The notes: generated by a model from the letters alone, not told the origin. A stretch of DNA of 64,000 nucleotides from Brucella tritici (GCF_902825325.1 NZ_CADEAR010000003.1:124001-188000), one strand, 5' to 3'; positions 27,753-37,740 are shown, counted from the first letter of the stretch. Numbers and translations are program-made.

Positions 27753-27799
27753 AGAGCGCATCCCGAAAAGTGTGAAGCGGTTTTCGAAAAAGATGCGCG
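27753..27799. repeat. Short palindromic repeat inside the hut operon
   Basis: Outer arms GCGCATC (27756-27762) and GATGCGC (27792-27798), inner CCGAAAA / TTTTCG. Differs by only a few bases from the copy at 17305-17353. It occupies most of the 74-base hutI-hutH spacer and would form a hairpin in the hut mRNA. Confidence 0.85.
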
Positions 27800-27813
27800 G
27801 TTCGAAACAACAA

Positions 27814-29031
27814 TTAAAGCTGGCCCTTGAATACCCGCTTCCAGAGCGGATTGAAGCCTATGCGGTAAACGAGTTCAGCCGGACGCTCGACGTTCCATAT
27901 GGCGAGATCGGCGTCCTTGCCGATTTCGAGCGTGCCGGTCTGGTCGAGAAGGCCGAGGGCGCGTGCTGCTTCGCGAGTGACGCCTGCGATGCATTCATCG
28001 ACGGTCATGCGGAACAGAGTTGCACCCATATTCATGGTGAGCAGAAGCGAGGTCAGCGGCGATGTGCCCGGATTGTTGTCGGTGGCGAGCGCCATCTTGG
28101 TGCCAGCGGCGCGGAAGGCTTCAACTGGCGGCTTTTGCGTTTCGCGGATGAAGTAATAAGCGCCGGGAAGCAGCACGGCCACTGTTCCGGCCTTGGCCAT
28201 TGCGGCGGCACTTTCCGCATCGGTATATTCGAGATGGTCCGCAGAAAGCGCTCCATAGGAGGCGGCAAGCGCCGCACCATGCAGATTGGACAACTGGTCG
28301 GCATGAAGCTTGACCGGTATATTATGGGCCTTGGCCGCATCGAAGACGCGGGCGATTTCGTCGGGCAGGAAGGCTATCCCTTCGCAAAAACCATCAACCG
28401 CATCAGCCAATCCTTGATCGGCGATAGCCGGAAGCATGTCGTTGATGACGCGGTCGATATAGGCGGCCTTGTCGCCGTTCATTTCCGGAGGCAGGGCGTG
28501 CGCGCCGAGGAAGGTGGTGCGGATCGCAACGTCGCGCTCTTCAGCAAGGCGACGGGCGGCCTTCAGTGACTTGATTTCGCTGTCGCGGTCGAGACCGTAA
28601 CCGGATTTGACTTCGACAGTGGTGACACCTTCGGCAATCAGCGCATCGAGACGGGGCAGGGTTTCGCGCACCAGATCGTCTTCGCTGGCTGCGCGCAGGT
28701 TTTTGACCGAGGAAACAATGCCGCCACCAGCACGCGCGACTTCCTCATAGGATGCGCCGCTGAGACGGAGTTCGAATTCATGCGCGCGATTGCCTGCATG
28801 GACGAGATGGGTGTGGCAATCAATCAATCCCGGCGTGATGAGCCGGTTGCCGCAATCTATTTTCTCGAAGGATGCATATTCAGCGGGCAGGGTATTTTCC
28901 GGACCGACATAAGCGATCTTGCCGTTTTTAACGGCAAGCGCTGCATTGTCGATGAGGCCCAGGCCTTCGGAGTTTTCACCCAGCGTGGCGATACGGGCGT
29001 TGCTGAAAATGTAGCCTGTTTTATCTGACAT
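27814..29031 (-). CDS. hutI: Imidazolonepropionase
   Basis: 405 residues (EC 3.5.2.7), an amidohydrolase that opens the imidazolone ring to N-formimino-L-glutamate. Metal-binding H-T-H-L-V-H-A-G (about 78), H-A-D-Q-L-S-N (about 245) and T-D-N-N-P-G-T-S (about 320) are seen. ATG 29031 is preferred over a TTG at 29061. It is the first gene of the minus-strand hut operon, and a HutC-type palindrome lies about 35 bases upstream. Confidence 0.95.
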   Translation of the reverse strand: MSDKTGYIFSNARIATLGENSEGLGLIDNAALAVKNGKIAYVGPENTLPAEYASFEKIDCGNRLITPGLIDCHTHLVHAGNRAHEFELRLSGASYEEVARAGGGIVSSVKNLRAASEDDLVRETLPRLDALIAEGVTTVEVKSGYGLDRDSEIKSLKAARRLAEERDVAIRTTFLGAHALPPEMNGDKAAYIDRVINDMLPAIADQGLADAVDGFCEGIAFLPDEIARVFDAAKAHNIPVKLHADQLSNLHGAALAASYGALSADHLEYTDAESAAAMAKAGTVAVLLPGAYYFIRETQKPPVEAFRAAGTKMALATDNNPGTSPLTSLLLTMNMGATLFRMTVDECIAGVTREAARALGLLDQTGTLEIGKDADLAIWNVERPAELVYRIGFNPLWKRVFKGQL

Positions 29032-29063
29032 GAGCGTTTTCTCGCTTCCCCTGTTTTTCAATA

Positions 29064-29075
29064 ATGTATATACAT
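29064..29075. promoter_or_regulatory. HutC-type operator between hutI and hutF
   Basis: Perfect 12-base palindrome ATGTATATACAT in the 135-base divergent region. HutC sites in other Proteobacteria centre on TGTATATACA, so this is a strong candidate for repression of both hut arms, relieved by urocanate. HutC is encoded at 30546-31292. Confidence 0.8.
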
Positions 29076-29166
29076 ATTAGCGGAACCGCCAAGAGAAAAA
29101 ATGCATCCATTTGCGATCTGTTGAAAGATCAGCGTGAAAATCTGGCGAAATGAGGAGCCTGTTCGA

Positions 29167-30534
29167 ATGTCTGCTGCAGCCACCGAAATGCAATTTATCC
29201 ATGCCGGACAGGCGCTTCTGCAAACCGGTTGGGCGAATGATGTGCGGCTTGGCATGGCGGATGGAAAAATCGCATCAGTGGAAACTGGTATCAGCGCGCA
29301 GTCGGGAGATGAGCATCACGCAGTAATCATTTCCGGCATGCCAAACCTGCACAGCCATGCGTTCCAATACGGCATGGCTGGATTGGCTGAGCGGCGCGGT
29401 TCGTCTGCCGACAGCTTCTGGAGCTGGCGCGAGATTATGTACAAATTTGCGCTCACCATGTCGCCGGAACAGGCCGAAGCCGTGGCATTGCGGCTCTATG
29501 TCGATATGCTTGAAGCCGGTTTCACCCGCGTCGGCGAGTTTCATTACCTGCATCACGATCGCGACGGCACGCCTTACGGCAATATCTCGGAAATGGCCGA
29601 CCGCATTGTTTCCGCAGCCAAGGCGGCAGGCATCGGTCTGACGCTTCTGCCCGTCTTTTATGCGCATTCGGGTTTTGGCGGTGCTGTTCCGAACGAAGGA
29701 CAGCGGCGGTTCATCAACAATCCTGAACGTTTCGCGCGGCTGATCGAAGGCTGCAAGCAAGCGCTGGCGGGTTTCGACGGTGCGGTTCTGGGTGTGGCAC
29801 CTCACAGCCTGCGCGCTGTGACGCAGGATGAACTGGGCGTCGTGACGAAGCTCCTGCCCGACGCGCCGGTGCATATCCATGTGGCCGAACAAGTGAAGGA
29901 AGTCGAGGACTGTGTTGCATGGTCGGGTAAGCGCCCGGTCGAATGGCTTCTTGACCATCAGGATTTATCTTCGCGCTGGTGCCTCATTCATGCGACCCAT
30001 ATGACCGATGATGAAACGCAGCGCATGGCCAAGGCCGGGGCGATTGCCGGTCTCTGCCCCGTGACCGAAGCCAATCTCGGTGACGGAACGTTCAACGCGA
30101 CGGTGTTTACTGCTGCTGACGGCAAGTTCGGCATCGGCTCGGATTCCAATGTGCTAATCGGCATTGGCGACGAATTGCGCCAGCTGGAATATTCGCAGCG
30201 TCTCCAACATCGCGCCCGCAACGTGCTTGCTGAAAATGAAGGATCAACGGGCCGCGCGCTGTTCGATGGCGCGGTAACGGGCGGCAACATCGCGATGGGG
30301 TGCGCAGGTGAAGGCTTGAAACAAGGGGCTTCGGCGGATTTTGTGGCGCTGGATACCGGGCGTCTGCCGCACGCCAAGGGCGATACTGTGCTGGATGGAT
30401 GGCTGTTCGGCGGTCGCGCACGACCGTCCGACGTGTGGGTGCGCGGCGTTAAACAGGTGGAAGGCGGGCGTCACCGCTTGCGTGATCAGGCGGAGCGTGC
30501 TTTCCAGAAAACCCTTGGCGAATTACTTGCCTGA
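29167..30534 (+). CDS. hutF: Formimidoylglutamate deiminase
   Basis: 455 residues (EC 3.5.3.13), an amidohydrolase converting N-formimino-L-glutamate to N-formylglutamate. Metal-site motifs are H-S-H-A-F-Q-Y-G-M-A (about 63), H-V-A-E-Q (about 240) and G-S-D-S-N-V (about 330). ATG 29167 is chosen since GAGGAG precedes it. Divergent from hutI and followed after 11 bases by hutC. Confidence 0.95.
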   Translation: MSAAATEMQFIHAGQALLQTGWANDVRLGMADGKIASVETGISAQSGDEHHAVIISGMPNLHSHAFQYGMAGLAERRGSSADSFWSWREIMYKFALTMSPEQAEAVALRLYVDMLEAGFTRVGEFHYLHHDRDGTPYGNISEMADRIVSAAKAAGIGLTLLPVFYAHSGFGGAVPNEGQRRFINNPERFARLIEGCKQALAGFDGAVLGVAPHSLRAVTQDELGVVTKLLPDAPVHIHVAEQVKEVEDCVAWSGKRPVEWLLDHQDLSSRWCLIHATHMTDDETQRMAKAGAIAGLCPVTEANLGDGTFNATVFTAADGKFGIGSDSNVLIGIGDELRQLEYSQRLQHRARNVLAENEGSTGRALFDGAVTGGNIAMGCAGEGLKQGASADFVALDTGRLPHAKGDTVLDGWLFGGRARPSDVWVRGVKQVEGGRHRLRDQAERAFQKTLGELLA

Positions 30535-30545
30535 CAGGAGACGGC

Positions 30546-31292
30546 ATGGCTGGCGAAGATTTGATCGCAAAGGATGTACCAGTTCTTTCGCTGCACCAGC
30601 GTATTCTGGACGATATAGAATCGCGCATCCTGTCGGGAGAATGGCTGCCCGGCCATCGCATCCCTTTCGAGCACGAGCTGACAGAGCAGTATGGCTGTTC
30701 GCGCATGACGGTGAACAAGGCGCTGACCCAGCTTGCCAAAGCGGGCCTGATCGAGCGCAAGCGGCGCTCCGGCAGCTTCGTTTCCTTTCCGCAATCGCAG
30801 GCGGCGATCCTGGAAATCCACGATATCCGCGATGAGGTGGCAGCGCTTGGTGCCGCCTATCGGTTCGAGCTGACGAGCAGGCGCGAGCGATTGAGCGGGC
30901 CTGCGGATGCACGGCATATCGACATGCCGCGCCACACGCCGCTGGTTGAACTCGTCTGCCGTCATTATGCGGGCAAGCGCGTCTTTGCGCTGGAAGAGCG
31001 CATTATCAGTCTGCATGCTGTTCCAACAGCAGCGCAGACTGATTTTGCCGAAAACTCTCCGGGGCCATGGCTGGTTTCGTGTGTGCCATGGAGCAGCGCA
31101 AAGCACTCTATACGCGCGATTGCCGCCACGCCGGAGAATGCGGGCAAGCTTGGCATTCCGCTGGGCTCGCCCTGTCTGGTGATCGAACGGCAGACCTGGA
31201 ATGCCGACCAGCCGGTAACGCATGTGCGTTTCACCTATCCCGGCGACAGCCATGCGCTGGTGGCGAATTTCACGCCGTCGCAGGGAGGATGA
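30546..31292 (+). CDS. hutC: Histidine-utilisation repressor HutC (GntR family)
   Basis: 248 residues: GntR winged helix (about 15-80; C-S-R-M-T-V-N-K-A-L-T-Q-L) and a UTRA ligand domain (about 100-240) with H-I-D-M-P and V-T-H-V-R-F-T-Y-P. HutC represses hut genes and is released by urocanate. In Brucella abortus HutC is also reported to bind the virB promoter, linking histidine sensing to virulence. CAGGAG lies before the ATG. Terminal gene of the rightward hut transcript. Confidence 0.93.
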   Translation: MAGEDLIAKDVPVLSLHQRILDDIESRILSGEWLPGHRIPFEHELTEQYGCSRMTVNKALTQLAKAGLIERKRRSGSFVSFPQSQAAILEIHDIRDEVAALGAAYRFELTSRRERLSGPADARHIDMPRHTPLVELVCRHYAGKRVFALEERIISLHAVPTAAQTDFAENSPGPWLVSCVPWSSAKHSIRAIAATPENAGKLGIPLGSPCLVIERQTWNADQPVTHVRFTYPGDSHALVANFTPSQGG

Positions 31293-31323
31293 AAAGGCAG
31301 CAGACGAATCGGCAGGCTTTTCT

Positions 31324-31635
31324 TTATGGTTTAACCGTCAATTTTCCGACCATGTCCGGGTGAAACCGGCAGTAATAATTCACCGTTTCGGGCGAATTGA
31401 GAACCTGTTTCGTAATTTTTTTGGGTGGAAGCAGAATATCCCATCCTCCCTTTACGGTCGCGGTATGCTGCATGGGATCTTTATTATTCCATTCGATCAC
31501 ATCGCCAACATTCGCTTCAATATTCGGCGGGGAGAACGCGAGCTTCTCGACCGTAACCTCTATCATTTTCGCCTTTGCCGGGGCGCTGATAATCAGAAAC
31601 CCGGCAAGTATCGTGGCGGCTTGAGCATATCTCAT
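31324..31635 (-). CDS. Small periplasmic cupredoxin (plastocyanin-like copper protein)
   Basis: 103 residues with a signal peptide of about 22 residues ending A-K-A and a single cupredoxin domain. The type 1 copper ligands are visible: His57 (M-Q-H-T-A-T), Cys89 (Y-Y-C-R-F-H), His92 and Met95. It resembles amicyanin/pseudoazurin-like small blue copper proteins that shuttle electrons or bind copper in the periplasm. It lies 10 bases after a DUF4142 gene, in a three-gene operon headed by an ECF sigma factor. Confidence 0.85.
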   Translation of the reverse strand: MRYAQAATILAGFLIISAPAKAKMIEVTVEKLAFSPPNIEANVGDVIEWNNKDPMQHTATVKGGWDILLPPKKITKQVLNSPETVNYYCRFHPDMVGKLTVKP

Positions 31636-31645
31636 ATGACTGTTC

Positions 31646-32173
31646 CTATTTCAAAGACATGGCGATGTGTTCGGCATGTTTCTCGTGGCTCTGGAACAAT
31701 TTGAGACCGGTTTCGAGCAGGCTTTTCAGCTCGGCATTGCTGGCGGATGGGATGAGCGTGGTTTTCAGAGCCTTGTTGACTTCCTTGTGATAGGCAACTT
31801 CGTTGTCGACATAGGATTTGTCGAAGGCTGCGCCATCAAGCTTGCTCAATTTTGCCAGTTCGTCTGCAGCCGCTTTGGACAAGGCTTTGCTTGTGTCGTT
31901 ATCCTCTGGTGTGACCTTGAGTTTCTTGACCAGAGCGAGCGCTTGCTGATTGACCGCTTCATGATCGCGCACCATGGTCTGTGCAAACTCGAGCACCATT
32001 TTGTTTTTGGATTTTTCAAGTGCTTGCTTGGCGGCTGCGACGTCGATAGCGCCTGCCGTGTAAGCAATATGGGCTATCGCCGGATCGTGTAATTTTCCGT
32101 CATGGGCGATTGCCAGAGACAGGCTGCCGCAAATGCAAATTGCAGCAACGGATACAACTGAACGAATAGACAT
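31646..32173 (-). CDS. DUF4142 secreted/periplasmic protein
   Basis: 175 residues with an N-terminal signal sequence (cleavage near A-I-A-H, residue 23) and a ferritin-like helical DUF4142 body. Recurrent His/Glu patterns are visible, such as M-V-R-D-H-E (about 67), N-E-V-A-Y-H-K (about 124) and S-H-E-K-H-A-E-H (about 160). DUF4142 proteins are often induced by envelope or oxidative stress; no enzymatic role is established. Between the sigma factor and the cupredoxin, same strand. Confidence 0.85.
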   Translation of the reverse strand: MSIRSVVSVAAICICGSLSLAIAHDGKLHDPAIAHIAYTAGAIDVAAAKQALEKSKNKMVLEFAQTMVRDHEAVNQQALALVKKLKVTPEDNDTSKALSKAAADELAKLSKLDGAAFDKSYVDNEVAYHKEVNKALKTTLIPSASNAELKSLLETGLKLFQSHEKHAEHIAMSLK

Positions 32174-32258
32174 GGAACTCTCCCTTTCCCGGCAATATTC
32201 CGGTCTGTTTTTTTAGCGACAGCTATTGGATGCAGGAGAATTCAAAAGGTTCCTGATA

Positions 32259-32954
32259 TCAGGTCTGCTTTTCCAGCCGCGCCAGAACGGCGGTTATGAT
32301 CCGTTCGCAGCGTTTGCCTGCAAAGGGGAATGCATCGAGCAGCACGGGGCCGATTTTTTCGTCCAGCTGTTTGCGCAGCAAATATCGGGCGCGATGAAGA
32401 CGGGTCTTCACGGTCTGCGGACGCAGATTCAGTAATTCGGCGGTTTCGTCCACGCTCAAGCCCTCGATGACCCGTGCGACGAATACAAGGCGGAAAATTT
32501 CCGGCAGATTGTCCGTTGCCTGTTCGACCAGCTGCAAAATCTGGCGCTGCGCAAAACCGCGTTCGGGATCGTCCGTGCTTATGGCAGAGGGGAACGGGAT
32601 GATATTGTCCGCTGATGTGTCGGGCAATGTGTCGAGAAGTTTCTCGGCCTTCCGGGTCTTGCGCAGGCGACCGAGTGCTTCGTGAATTGCGATGCGGGAC
32701 AACCACGTGGTCAGGCTGGACTGACCGCGAAAGCGATCAAGGCTCCTGAAGGCCAGAAAATAGGTCTCCTGAACCACGTCTTCCGCTTCGGCATCGTTGC
32801 GCAGGATGCTGCGGGCCAAACGATAGAGCCGCTGGTTGTTGGTCTGCATGATTTTGCGCAGCGCATCCAGATCGTGCATTTGTGCGCATTGAGCAAGCGC
32901 AAGATCACCCTGAAATGTCGGTGAGATGGCCGGTATGGCTGTTTTTGCACGCAT
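32259..32954 (-). CDS. ECF-type RNA polymerase sigma factor
   Basis: 231 residues with sigma region 2 (about 38-105; A-E-D-V-V-Q-E-T-Y-F-L-A-F near 58) and region 4 (about 150-205; L-S-V-D-E-T-A-E-L-L-N-L-R and V-K-T-R-L-H-R-A-R). No anti-sigma factor gene is adjacent. AGGAG lies seven bases before ATG. It probably controls the two periplasmic proteins downstream; the signal is unknown. Confidence 0.9.
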   Translation of the reverse strand: MRAKTAIPAISPTFQGDLALAQCAQMHDLDALRKIMQTNNQRLYRLARSILRNDAEAEDVVQETYFLAFRSLDRFRGQSSLTTWLSRIAIHEALGRLRKTRKAEKLLDTLPDTSADNIIPFPSAISTDDPERGFAQRQILQLVEQATDNLPEIFRLVFVARVIEGLSVDETAELLNLRPQTVKTRLHRARYLLRKQLDEKIGPVLLDAFPFAGKRCERIITAVLARLEKQT

Positions 32955-33077
32955 GGGTCAAACTCCTGTGGAGTTTATTGGATGTATGCGAGGTCAAAAG
33001 GTTCCCGAAGATATATAGTGTCCGTTTTACGAAACGTTCCAAATGATACTACCGTTCGCCAATTTCTGGCAGCAGAC

Positions 33078-33109
33078 AAAAAAGCCGCCGCAGGGGAACA
33101 GCGGCGGCT
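33078..33109 (-). terminator. Rho-independent terminator of the aminotransferase gene
   Basis: AGCCGCCGC (33083-33091) pairs with GCGGCGGCT (33101-33109), followed on the minus strand by a run of six T. It ends the gene at 33136. Confidence 0.9.
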
Positions 33110-33135
33110 AAAAGGCAGCATGACTTGGGTGAAGA

Positions 33136-34464
33136 TCAGGCTGCGCGTTTGATGGCGTCGCCGAGGATGGACACGATGGTGTCGATCTGCTCCTTTTCCA
33201 CGATAAGCGGCGGCGAAAGCGCGATCACATCGCCGGTCACGCGGATGAGCAGGCCCTTCTGGAAGCAATCCACAAAAATATCGTAGGCGCGTGCGCCCGG
33301 TGCATCCTTGCGCGACGAGAGTTCGATTGCGCCAACCAGACCGAGGTTGCGAATGTCGATGACGTTCGAAACGCCCTTGAGCGAATGAAGCGCTTCTTGC
33401 CAATGATTGGCAAGCTCTGCACCGCGTGTCAGCAGGCCTTCTTCGGCATAGACTTCCAGTGTTGCAAGACCGGCAGCAGCAGCAACCGGATGGCCGGAAT
33501 AGGTGTAGCCATGGAACAGCTCGATGGCGTTTTCCGGGCCGGTCATCAGGCCGTCATAGACCTTGCGGGCGGCGAAGACTGCGCCCATCGGGATGGCACC
33601 GTTGGTCAGGCCCTTGGCCGTCGTCACAAGATCAGGCACGACGCCGAAATAATCAACGGCAAACGGCGTGCCGAGGCGGCCAAAACCGGTGATGACTTCG
33701 TCGAAGATCAGGAGGATGCCATGCTTGTCTGCTGTGGCACGGAGGCGTTCCAGATAGCCCTTTGGCGGCAGGATGACGCCAGCCGAACCGGACATCGGTT
33801 CAACGATAACCGCAGCGATCTTTTCAGCACCATGCAGCTGGACGAGACGTTCCAGATCTTCGGCAAGTTCGATGCCGTTTGCAGGCAGGCCCTTGGAGAA
33901 GGCGTTCTTCTCGATATCGAGCGTATGGCGCAGATGGTCGGCAGGAATCTGGGGGAATACACGGCGGTTATTGACAAGGCCGCCGACGGAAATGCCGCCG
34001 AAACCAACACCGTGATAACCCTTCTCACGACCCAGAACCATGGTGCGGGTGCCTTGGCCGATGGCGCGCTGATAAGCGATGGCGATTTTCAGTGCGGTGT
34101 CGACCGATTCCGAACCGGAATTGGTGAAGAATACGCGGTCGAGTTTTGCATCCGGTCCACCCGGCGCGATGGCTGCGAGCTTTTCAGCAAAGTCAAAAGC
34201 TACATTATGGCCCATCTGGAAGGTGGGAGCGAAATCCATGGTCGAAATCTGGCGCTCGACGGCTTCGGTAATGCGCTTGCGACCATGGCCGGCATTGCAG
34301 CACCATAGACCAGCCGTGCCATCCAGAACCTGATTGCCGTCGGTGTCGGTGTAATACATGCCCGAGGCACTTGCGAGCAGGCGAGGCGCTGCCTTGAACT
34401 GCCGGTTCGCGGTGAACGGCATCCAGAAGTTCTCAAGGCTTGGCGTGTTGGTTTTGGTGAGCAT
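33136..34464 (-). CDS. Omega-amino-acid:pyruvate aminotransferase (class III)
   Basis: 442 residues, close in pattern to beta-alanine:pyruvate transaminase (EC 2.6.1.18): F-W-M-P-F-T-A-N-R near residue 13, G-L-W-C-C-N-A-G-H-G near 52, F-T-N-S-G-S-E-S-V near 112, I-F-D-E-V-I-T-G-F-G near 255 and the PLP lysine in T-T-A-K-G-L-T-N-G (about 288). Such enzymes move the amino group of beta-alanine, putrescine-type or aryl amines to pyruvate, giving L-alanine. An XRE-cupin regulator is divergent from it, and alanine catabolic genes follow to the right. Confidence 0.88.
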   Translation of the reverse strand: MLTKTNTPSLENFWMPFTANRQFKAAPRLLASASGMYYTDTDGNQVLDGTAGLWCCNAGHGRKRITEAVERQISTMDFAPTFQMGHNVAFDFAEKLAAIAPGGPDAKLDRVFFTNSGSESVDTALKIAIAYQRAIGQGTRTMVLGREKGYHGVGFGGISVGGLVNNRRVFPQIPADHLRHTLDIEKNAFSKGLPANGIELAEDLERLVQLHGAEKIAAVIVEPMSGSAGVILPPKGYLERLRATADKHGILLIFDEVITGFGRLGTPFAVDYFGVVPDLVTTAKGLTNGAIPMGAVFAARKVYDGLMTGPENAIELFHGYTYSGHPVAAAAGLATLEVYAEEGLLTRGAELANHWQEALHSLKGVSNVIDIRNLGLVGAIELSSRKDAPGARAYDIFVDCFQKGLLIRVTGDVIALSPPLIVEKEQIDTIVSILGDAIKRAA

Positions 34465-34609
34465 AGTTACCTCCTATTTGTAAGCAGCAGGCCACGCTTT
34501 GCGAGGTGCAACAAGTCCTTTTCTTGAGGATATTAAGCCATTGTTTTTATGTAGAGTAATTATCAGGTTTGTGCTATATCGAACATCATAAACATGAGGG
34601 GAAGGTTCG

Positions 34610-35158
34610 ATGAGCATCGATATTGGCGGGCGGCTTCGCTATGTGCGCATGCGGCAGAATCTGTCGCAGCGTGAACTTGCCAAGAGGGCAGGTGTGACGA
34701 ACTCCACGGTCTCCCTCATCGAAGCCAATCAGTCCAATCCGTCCGTCGGTGCATTGAAGCGCATTCTCGACGGCATTCCCATCGGCATGGCCGAGTTTTT
34801 CGCACTCGAACCGGATGCGCCTCACAAGGTATTCTATCAGGCCGAGGAGTTGGTGGAAATCGGCAAGGGGCCGATTTCTTATCGTCAGGTGGGCGACCAT
34901 CTGTTTTCGCGCTCTTTACAGATACTGAAGGAGCGATATGAGCCGGTTTCCGACACGGGAAAAGTGCTTTTGATGCACGAGGGTGAGGAAGGCGGCATCG
35001 TCATTTCGGGTCGCATCGAAGTGACTGTCGGCAGTGAACGCCGCATTCTGGGGCCGGGTGATGCTTATTATTTTTCCAGCAAGCTGCCGCACCGGTTCCG
35101 TTGCGTCGGACCGGTGCCATGCGAAATCGTCAGCGCCTGCACGCCACCGAGTTTTTGA
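34610..35158 (+). CDS. XRE-family regulator with C-terminal cupin domain
   Basis: 182 residues: helix-turn-helix (about 9-62; S-Q-R-E-L-A-K-R-A-G-V-T-N-S-T-V-S) and a small cupin barrel (about 110-178; G-E-E-G-G-I-V-I-S-G near 125; S-S-K-L-P-H-R-F near 158). This layout is that of PuuR-like regulators of amine or amino-acid catabolism. It is divergent from the aminotransferase, whose expression it probably controls. GGGGAAGG precedes the ATG. Confidence 0.88.
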   Translation: MSIDIGGRLRYVRMRQNLSQRELAKRAGVTNSTVSLIEANQSNPSVGALKRILDGIPIGMAEFFALEPDAPHKVFYQAEELVEIGKGPISYRQVGDHLFSRSLQILKERYEPVSDTGKVLLMHEGEEGGIVISGRIEVTVGSERRILGPGDAYYFSSKLPHRFRCVGPVPCEIVSACTPPSF

Positions 35159-35181
35159 ATCGCCTCGGAAAGGCGATTCAA
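35155..35181 (+). terminator. Hairpin at the end of the XRE-cupin gene
   Basis: TTGAATCGCCT (35155-35165) and AGGCGATTCAA (35171-35181), loop of five. It includes the stop codon TGA of the regulator. The T-run is short (ATTTC), so it is a weak terminator or a 3'-end stabiliser. Confidence 0.6.
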
Positions 35182-35197
35182 TTTCGTGCACGTATTC

Positions 35198-36448
35198 TTA
35201 TTCGTAGCGGGAGATACCGAGATCGTCGGCCCGGATATCCGGCTTGTTGCCGGAAATGAGGTCGGCGAGCAATTTGCCGGAACCACACGACATGGTCCAG
35301 CCGAGCGTTCCATGACCGGCGTTGATGAACACGTTGTCGTAGCGCGTTGCGCCGATGATCGGCGTGGAATCTGGCGTCATCGGGCGCAGGCCGGACCAGA
35401 AGGTTGCTGCTTTCAGATCGCCGCCGGGGAACAGGTCGGTGACCGACAGATCGAGCGTCGCGCGGCGCGCGGCGGGAAGATCCTTGGTGAAACCTGACAC
35501 TTCCGCCATGCCGCCGACGCGAATGCGGTCGCCAAGGCGGGTGATGGCAATCTTGTAGCTTTCGTCCAAAACCGTCGAAACCGGCGCGCGATCCTCATCG
35601 ACGATTGGCGCGGTGATGGAATAGCCTTTCACCGGATAGATCGGGGCGTTGAGGCCCAGCGATTTGACGAGCGCTGGCGTATAGCTGCCGAGCGCGACGA
35701 CATAACGGTCGGCGGTCAGAACGCCCTCGGAGGTCTCGACACCGGAAACCTTGCCGCCGGACATCAGCAACGACTTGATGTTGACGCCAAAGCGGAATTT
35801 CACGCCAAGCCCTTCGGCAATCTTTGCCAGCGCATTGGTGAATTTGAAGCAGTCGCCGGTTTCGTCATGCGGCAGACGCAAGCCACCGACGAACTTATCC
35901 TTCACGCGGGCAAGCGCCGGTTCCACTTTGGCGCATCCGTCGCGGTCGAGGACTTCGAACGGTACGCCGTCCTGACGCAGCACTTCAATGTCCTTGCCGA
36001 TGCCATCGAGCTGGTACTGCTCGCGGAAAAGCTGGAGCGTGCCCTGCATGCGCTGGTCATATTCGATGCCGGTTTCCTTGCGCAGATCGACAAGGCAGTC
36101 GCGCGCATATTCGGCAACGCGCACCATGCGGGTCTTGTTGACCTTGTAGCGGTTGTCGGTGCAGTTCGCGAGCATCTGCATCAGCCAGCTATATTGAGCC
36201 GGGTCGCAGGTCGGGCGCAGGATGAGCGGCGCGTGCTTCTGGAACAGCCATTTCGCAGCCTTGAACGGAATGCCGGGTGCGGCCCATGGCGACGCGTAAC
36301 CGGGTGAAACCTGACCCGCATTGGCGAAGCTTGTTTCCAGTGCCGGGCCTTCTTCGCGGTCGACAACGGTTACCTCGTGACCGAGTTTGGCGAGGTAGTA
36401 GGCTGTTGTGACGCCGATAACGCCGCTGCCGAGGATGGTGATCTGCAT
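35198..36448 (-). CDS. dadA: D-amino-acid dehydrogenase (DadA)
   Basis: 416-residue FAD-dependent, membrane-associated dehydrogenase (EC 1.4.99 group) that oxidises D-alanine and other D-amino acids to 2-oxo acids with quinone as acceptor. The dinucleotide motif [15 protein letters not shown] is at residues 4-18, and [10 protein letters not shown] near 375 is typical of DadA. It follows alr by 14 bases, giving the classical racemase-dehydrogenase pair for L- and D-alanine degradation, with a divergent Lrp-type regulator. Confidence 0.93.
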   Translation of the reverse strand: MQITILGSGVIGVTTAYYLAKLGHEVTVVDREEGPALETSFANAGQVSPGYASPWAAPGIPFKAAKWLFQKHAPLILRPTCDPAQYSWLMQMLANCTDNRYKVNKTRMVRVAEYARDCLVDLRKETGIEYDQRMQGTLQLFREQYQLDGIGKDIEVLRQDGVPFEVLDRDGCAKVEPALARVKDKFVGGLRLPHDETGDCFKFTNALAKIAEGLGVKFRFGVNIKSLLMSGGKVSGVETSEGVLTADRYVVALGSYTPALVKSLGLNAPIYPVKGYSITAPIVDEDRAPVSTVLDESYKIAITRLGDRIRVGGMAEVSGFTKDLPAARRATLDLSVTDLFPGGDLKAATFWSGLRPMTPDSTPIIGATRYDNVFINAGHGTLGWTMSCGSGKLLADLISGNKPDIRADDLGISRYE

Positions 36449-36462
36449 GTTCGCCTCTTGTC

Positions 36463-37605
36463 TTATGCTTTTATGCCGCTCGCGCCGCTCTCCACGTAGA
36501 CACGTGCATAACGGTTGCCGAGCGCAGTCAGAATTTCATAGGGAATGGTGTCGCAGTCGCGCGCCACGTCTTCGAGACGCTGGTGCGGACCAATCAGTTC
36601 CACAAGGCTGCCGAGTTTCAGCGTGCCTTCCGGCAATGCGCTGACGTCGAGCGTGATCGAGTCCATCGATACTCGGCCGATGACTGGCAGGCGCGTATCA
36701 CCGAAGAAGGCCGCGCCCTTGTTGCTGAGAGAACGGAACCAGCCATCGGCATAGCCGACGGCAATTGTGGCCACCCGCATTGGGCCTTCGGCTATATAGG
36801 TGCCGCCATAGCCAACAGCCGCGCCCTTGTCGATGTCGCGCACCTGGATGACACGTGCCGAAAGGGTGAGGACAGGAACGATCTCGCTTTTAGGTCCAAC
36901 GCCATAAAGCGCGACACCGGGGCGGGCGAGGTCGAAATGATAGGTCTTGTCGAGAAAGGTTCCGCCGGAATTGGCAAAAGCAACCGGCAGTTTTGGCAGA
37001 CGCGCAAGCAGGGCGGTCATATTGGCAAGCTGACGGGCATTTGCCGCATTTTCCGGCTCGTCGCCGCTTGCCAGATGGCTGATGACAAACTTGATGTCGA
37101 TGTTGTCCAAAAGAGCTGAACTCTCCTGAAGGCGTTCAAATTCCTTCGGCGACAGGCCGAGACGTGACATGCCGGTATCGAGCTGGAGCAGGGCGGGCAG
37201 CTTCTTGCCCTGTCTGGCGGCGAGTGCGGCCCAGTTTTCAATCTGTTCCAGCGAGTTGAGTACCGGCAAAATGCCTTCGCGGGCGCATGCTTCTTCCGTT
37301 CCCGGCTGAAGACCATTCAGGACGTAAAGGGTCGCATCGGGCTGGAGAAATGGCTTCAGTGCAATGGCTTCGCCAAGATGCGCAACGAAGAAATCACGGC
37401 AACCGGCATCGTAAAAAGCTGGCGCGACACGGCTGGCGCCGAGCCCGTAGGCATCTGCCTTGACGACGGCGGCCGCGCGGGTGGGTGCTATATGACGGGC
37501 AATGGCCGAATAATTGTGGCGCAGCGCCGAAAGGTCGATGGTCAATACGCCACCGGCAGCAAGATCGCGCTCATCCTGTGAAAATTGCATCGACATATCA
37601 ACCAT
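36463..37605 (-). CDS. alr: Alanine racemase
   Basis: 380-residue PLP enzyme (EC 5.1.1.1). The Schiff-base lysine is in [10 protein letters not shown] (about residue 49) and the opposing catalytic Tyr in V-G-Y-G-G-T-Y (about 273). The full barrel plus C-terminal domain is present. Its place upstream of dadA and beside an Lrp-type gene suggests a catabolic (DadX-like) copy that feeds D-Ala to DadA. Whether a second biosynthetic alr exists cannot be seen here. Confidence 0.93.
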   Translation of the reverse strand: MVDMSMQFSQDERDLAAGGVLTIDLSALRHNYSAIARHIAPTRAAAVVKADAYGLGASRVAPAFYDAGCRDFFVAHLGEAIALKPFLQPDATLYVLNGLQPGTEEACAREGILPVLNSLEQIENWAALAARQGKKLPALLQLDTGMSRLGLSPKEFERLQESSALLDNIDIKFVISHLASGDEPENAANARQLANMTALLARLPKLPVAFANSGGTFLDKTYHFDLARPGVALYGVGPKSEIVPVLTLSARVIQVRDIDKGAAVGYGGTYIAEGPMRVATIAVGYADGWFRSLSNKGAAFFGDTRLPVIGRVSMDSITLDVSALPEGTLKLGSLVELIGPHQRLEDVARDCDTIPYEILTALGNRYARVYVESGASGIKA

Positions 37606-37740
37606 TTACACGGTTCTTTCCAAACTGCTCACTACTCTACGAGAACGCTTGGAGCGTCATTGTCGATATGGATCGTCTGCCGCCCAAAGCATATAAGCCT
37701 TGGTTGAGAAACCTTGTGACTCCTCACTCCCAAAGCTTGC

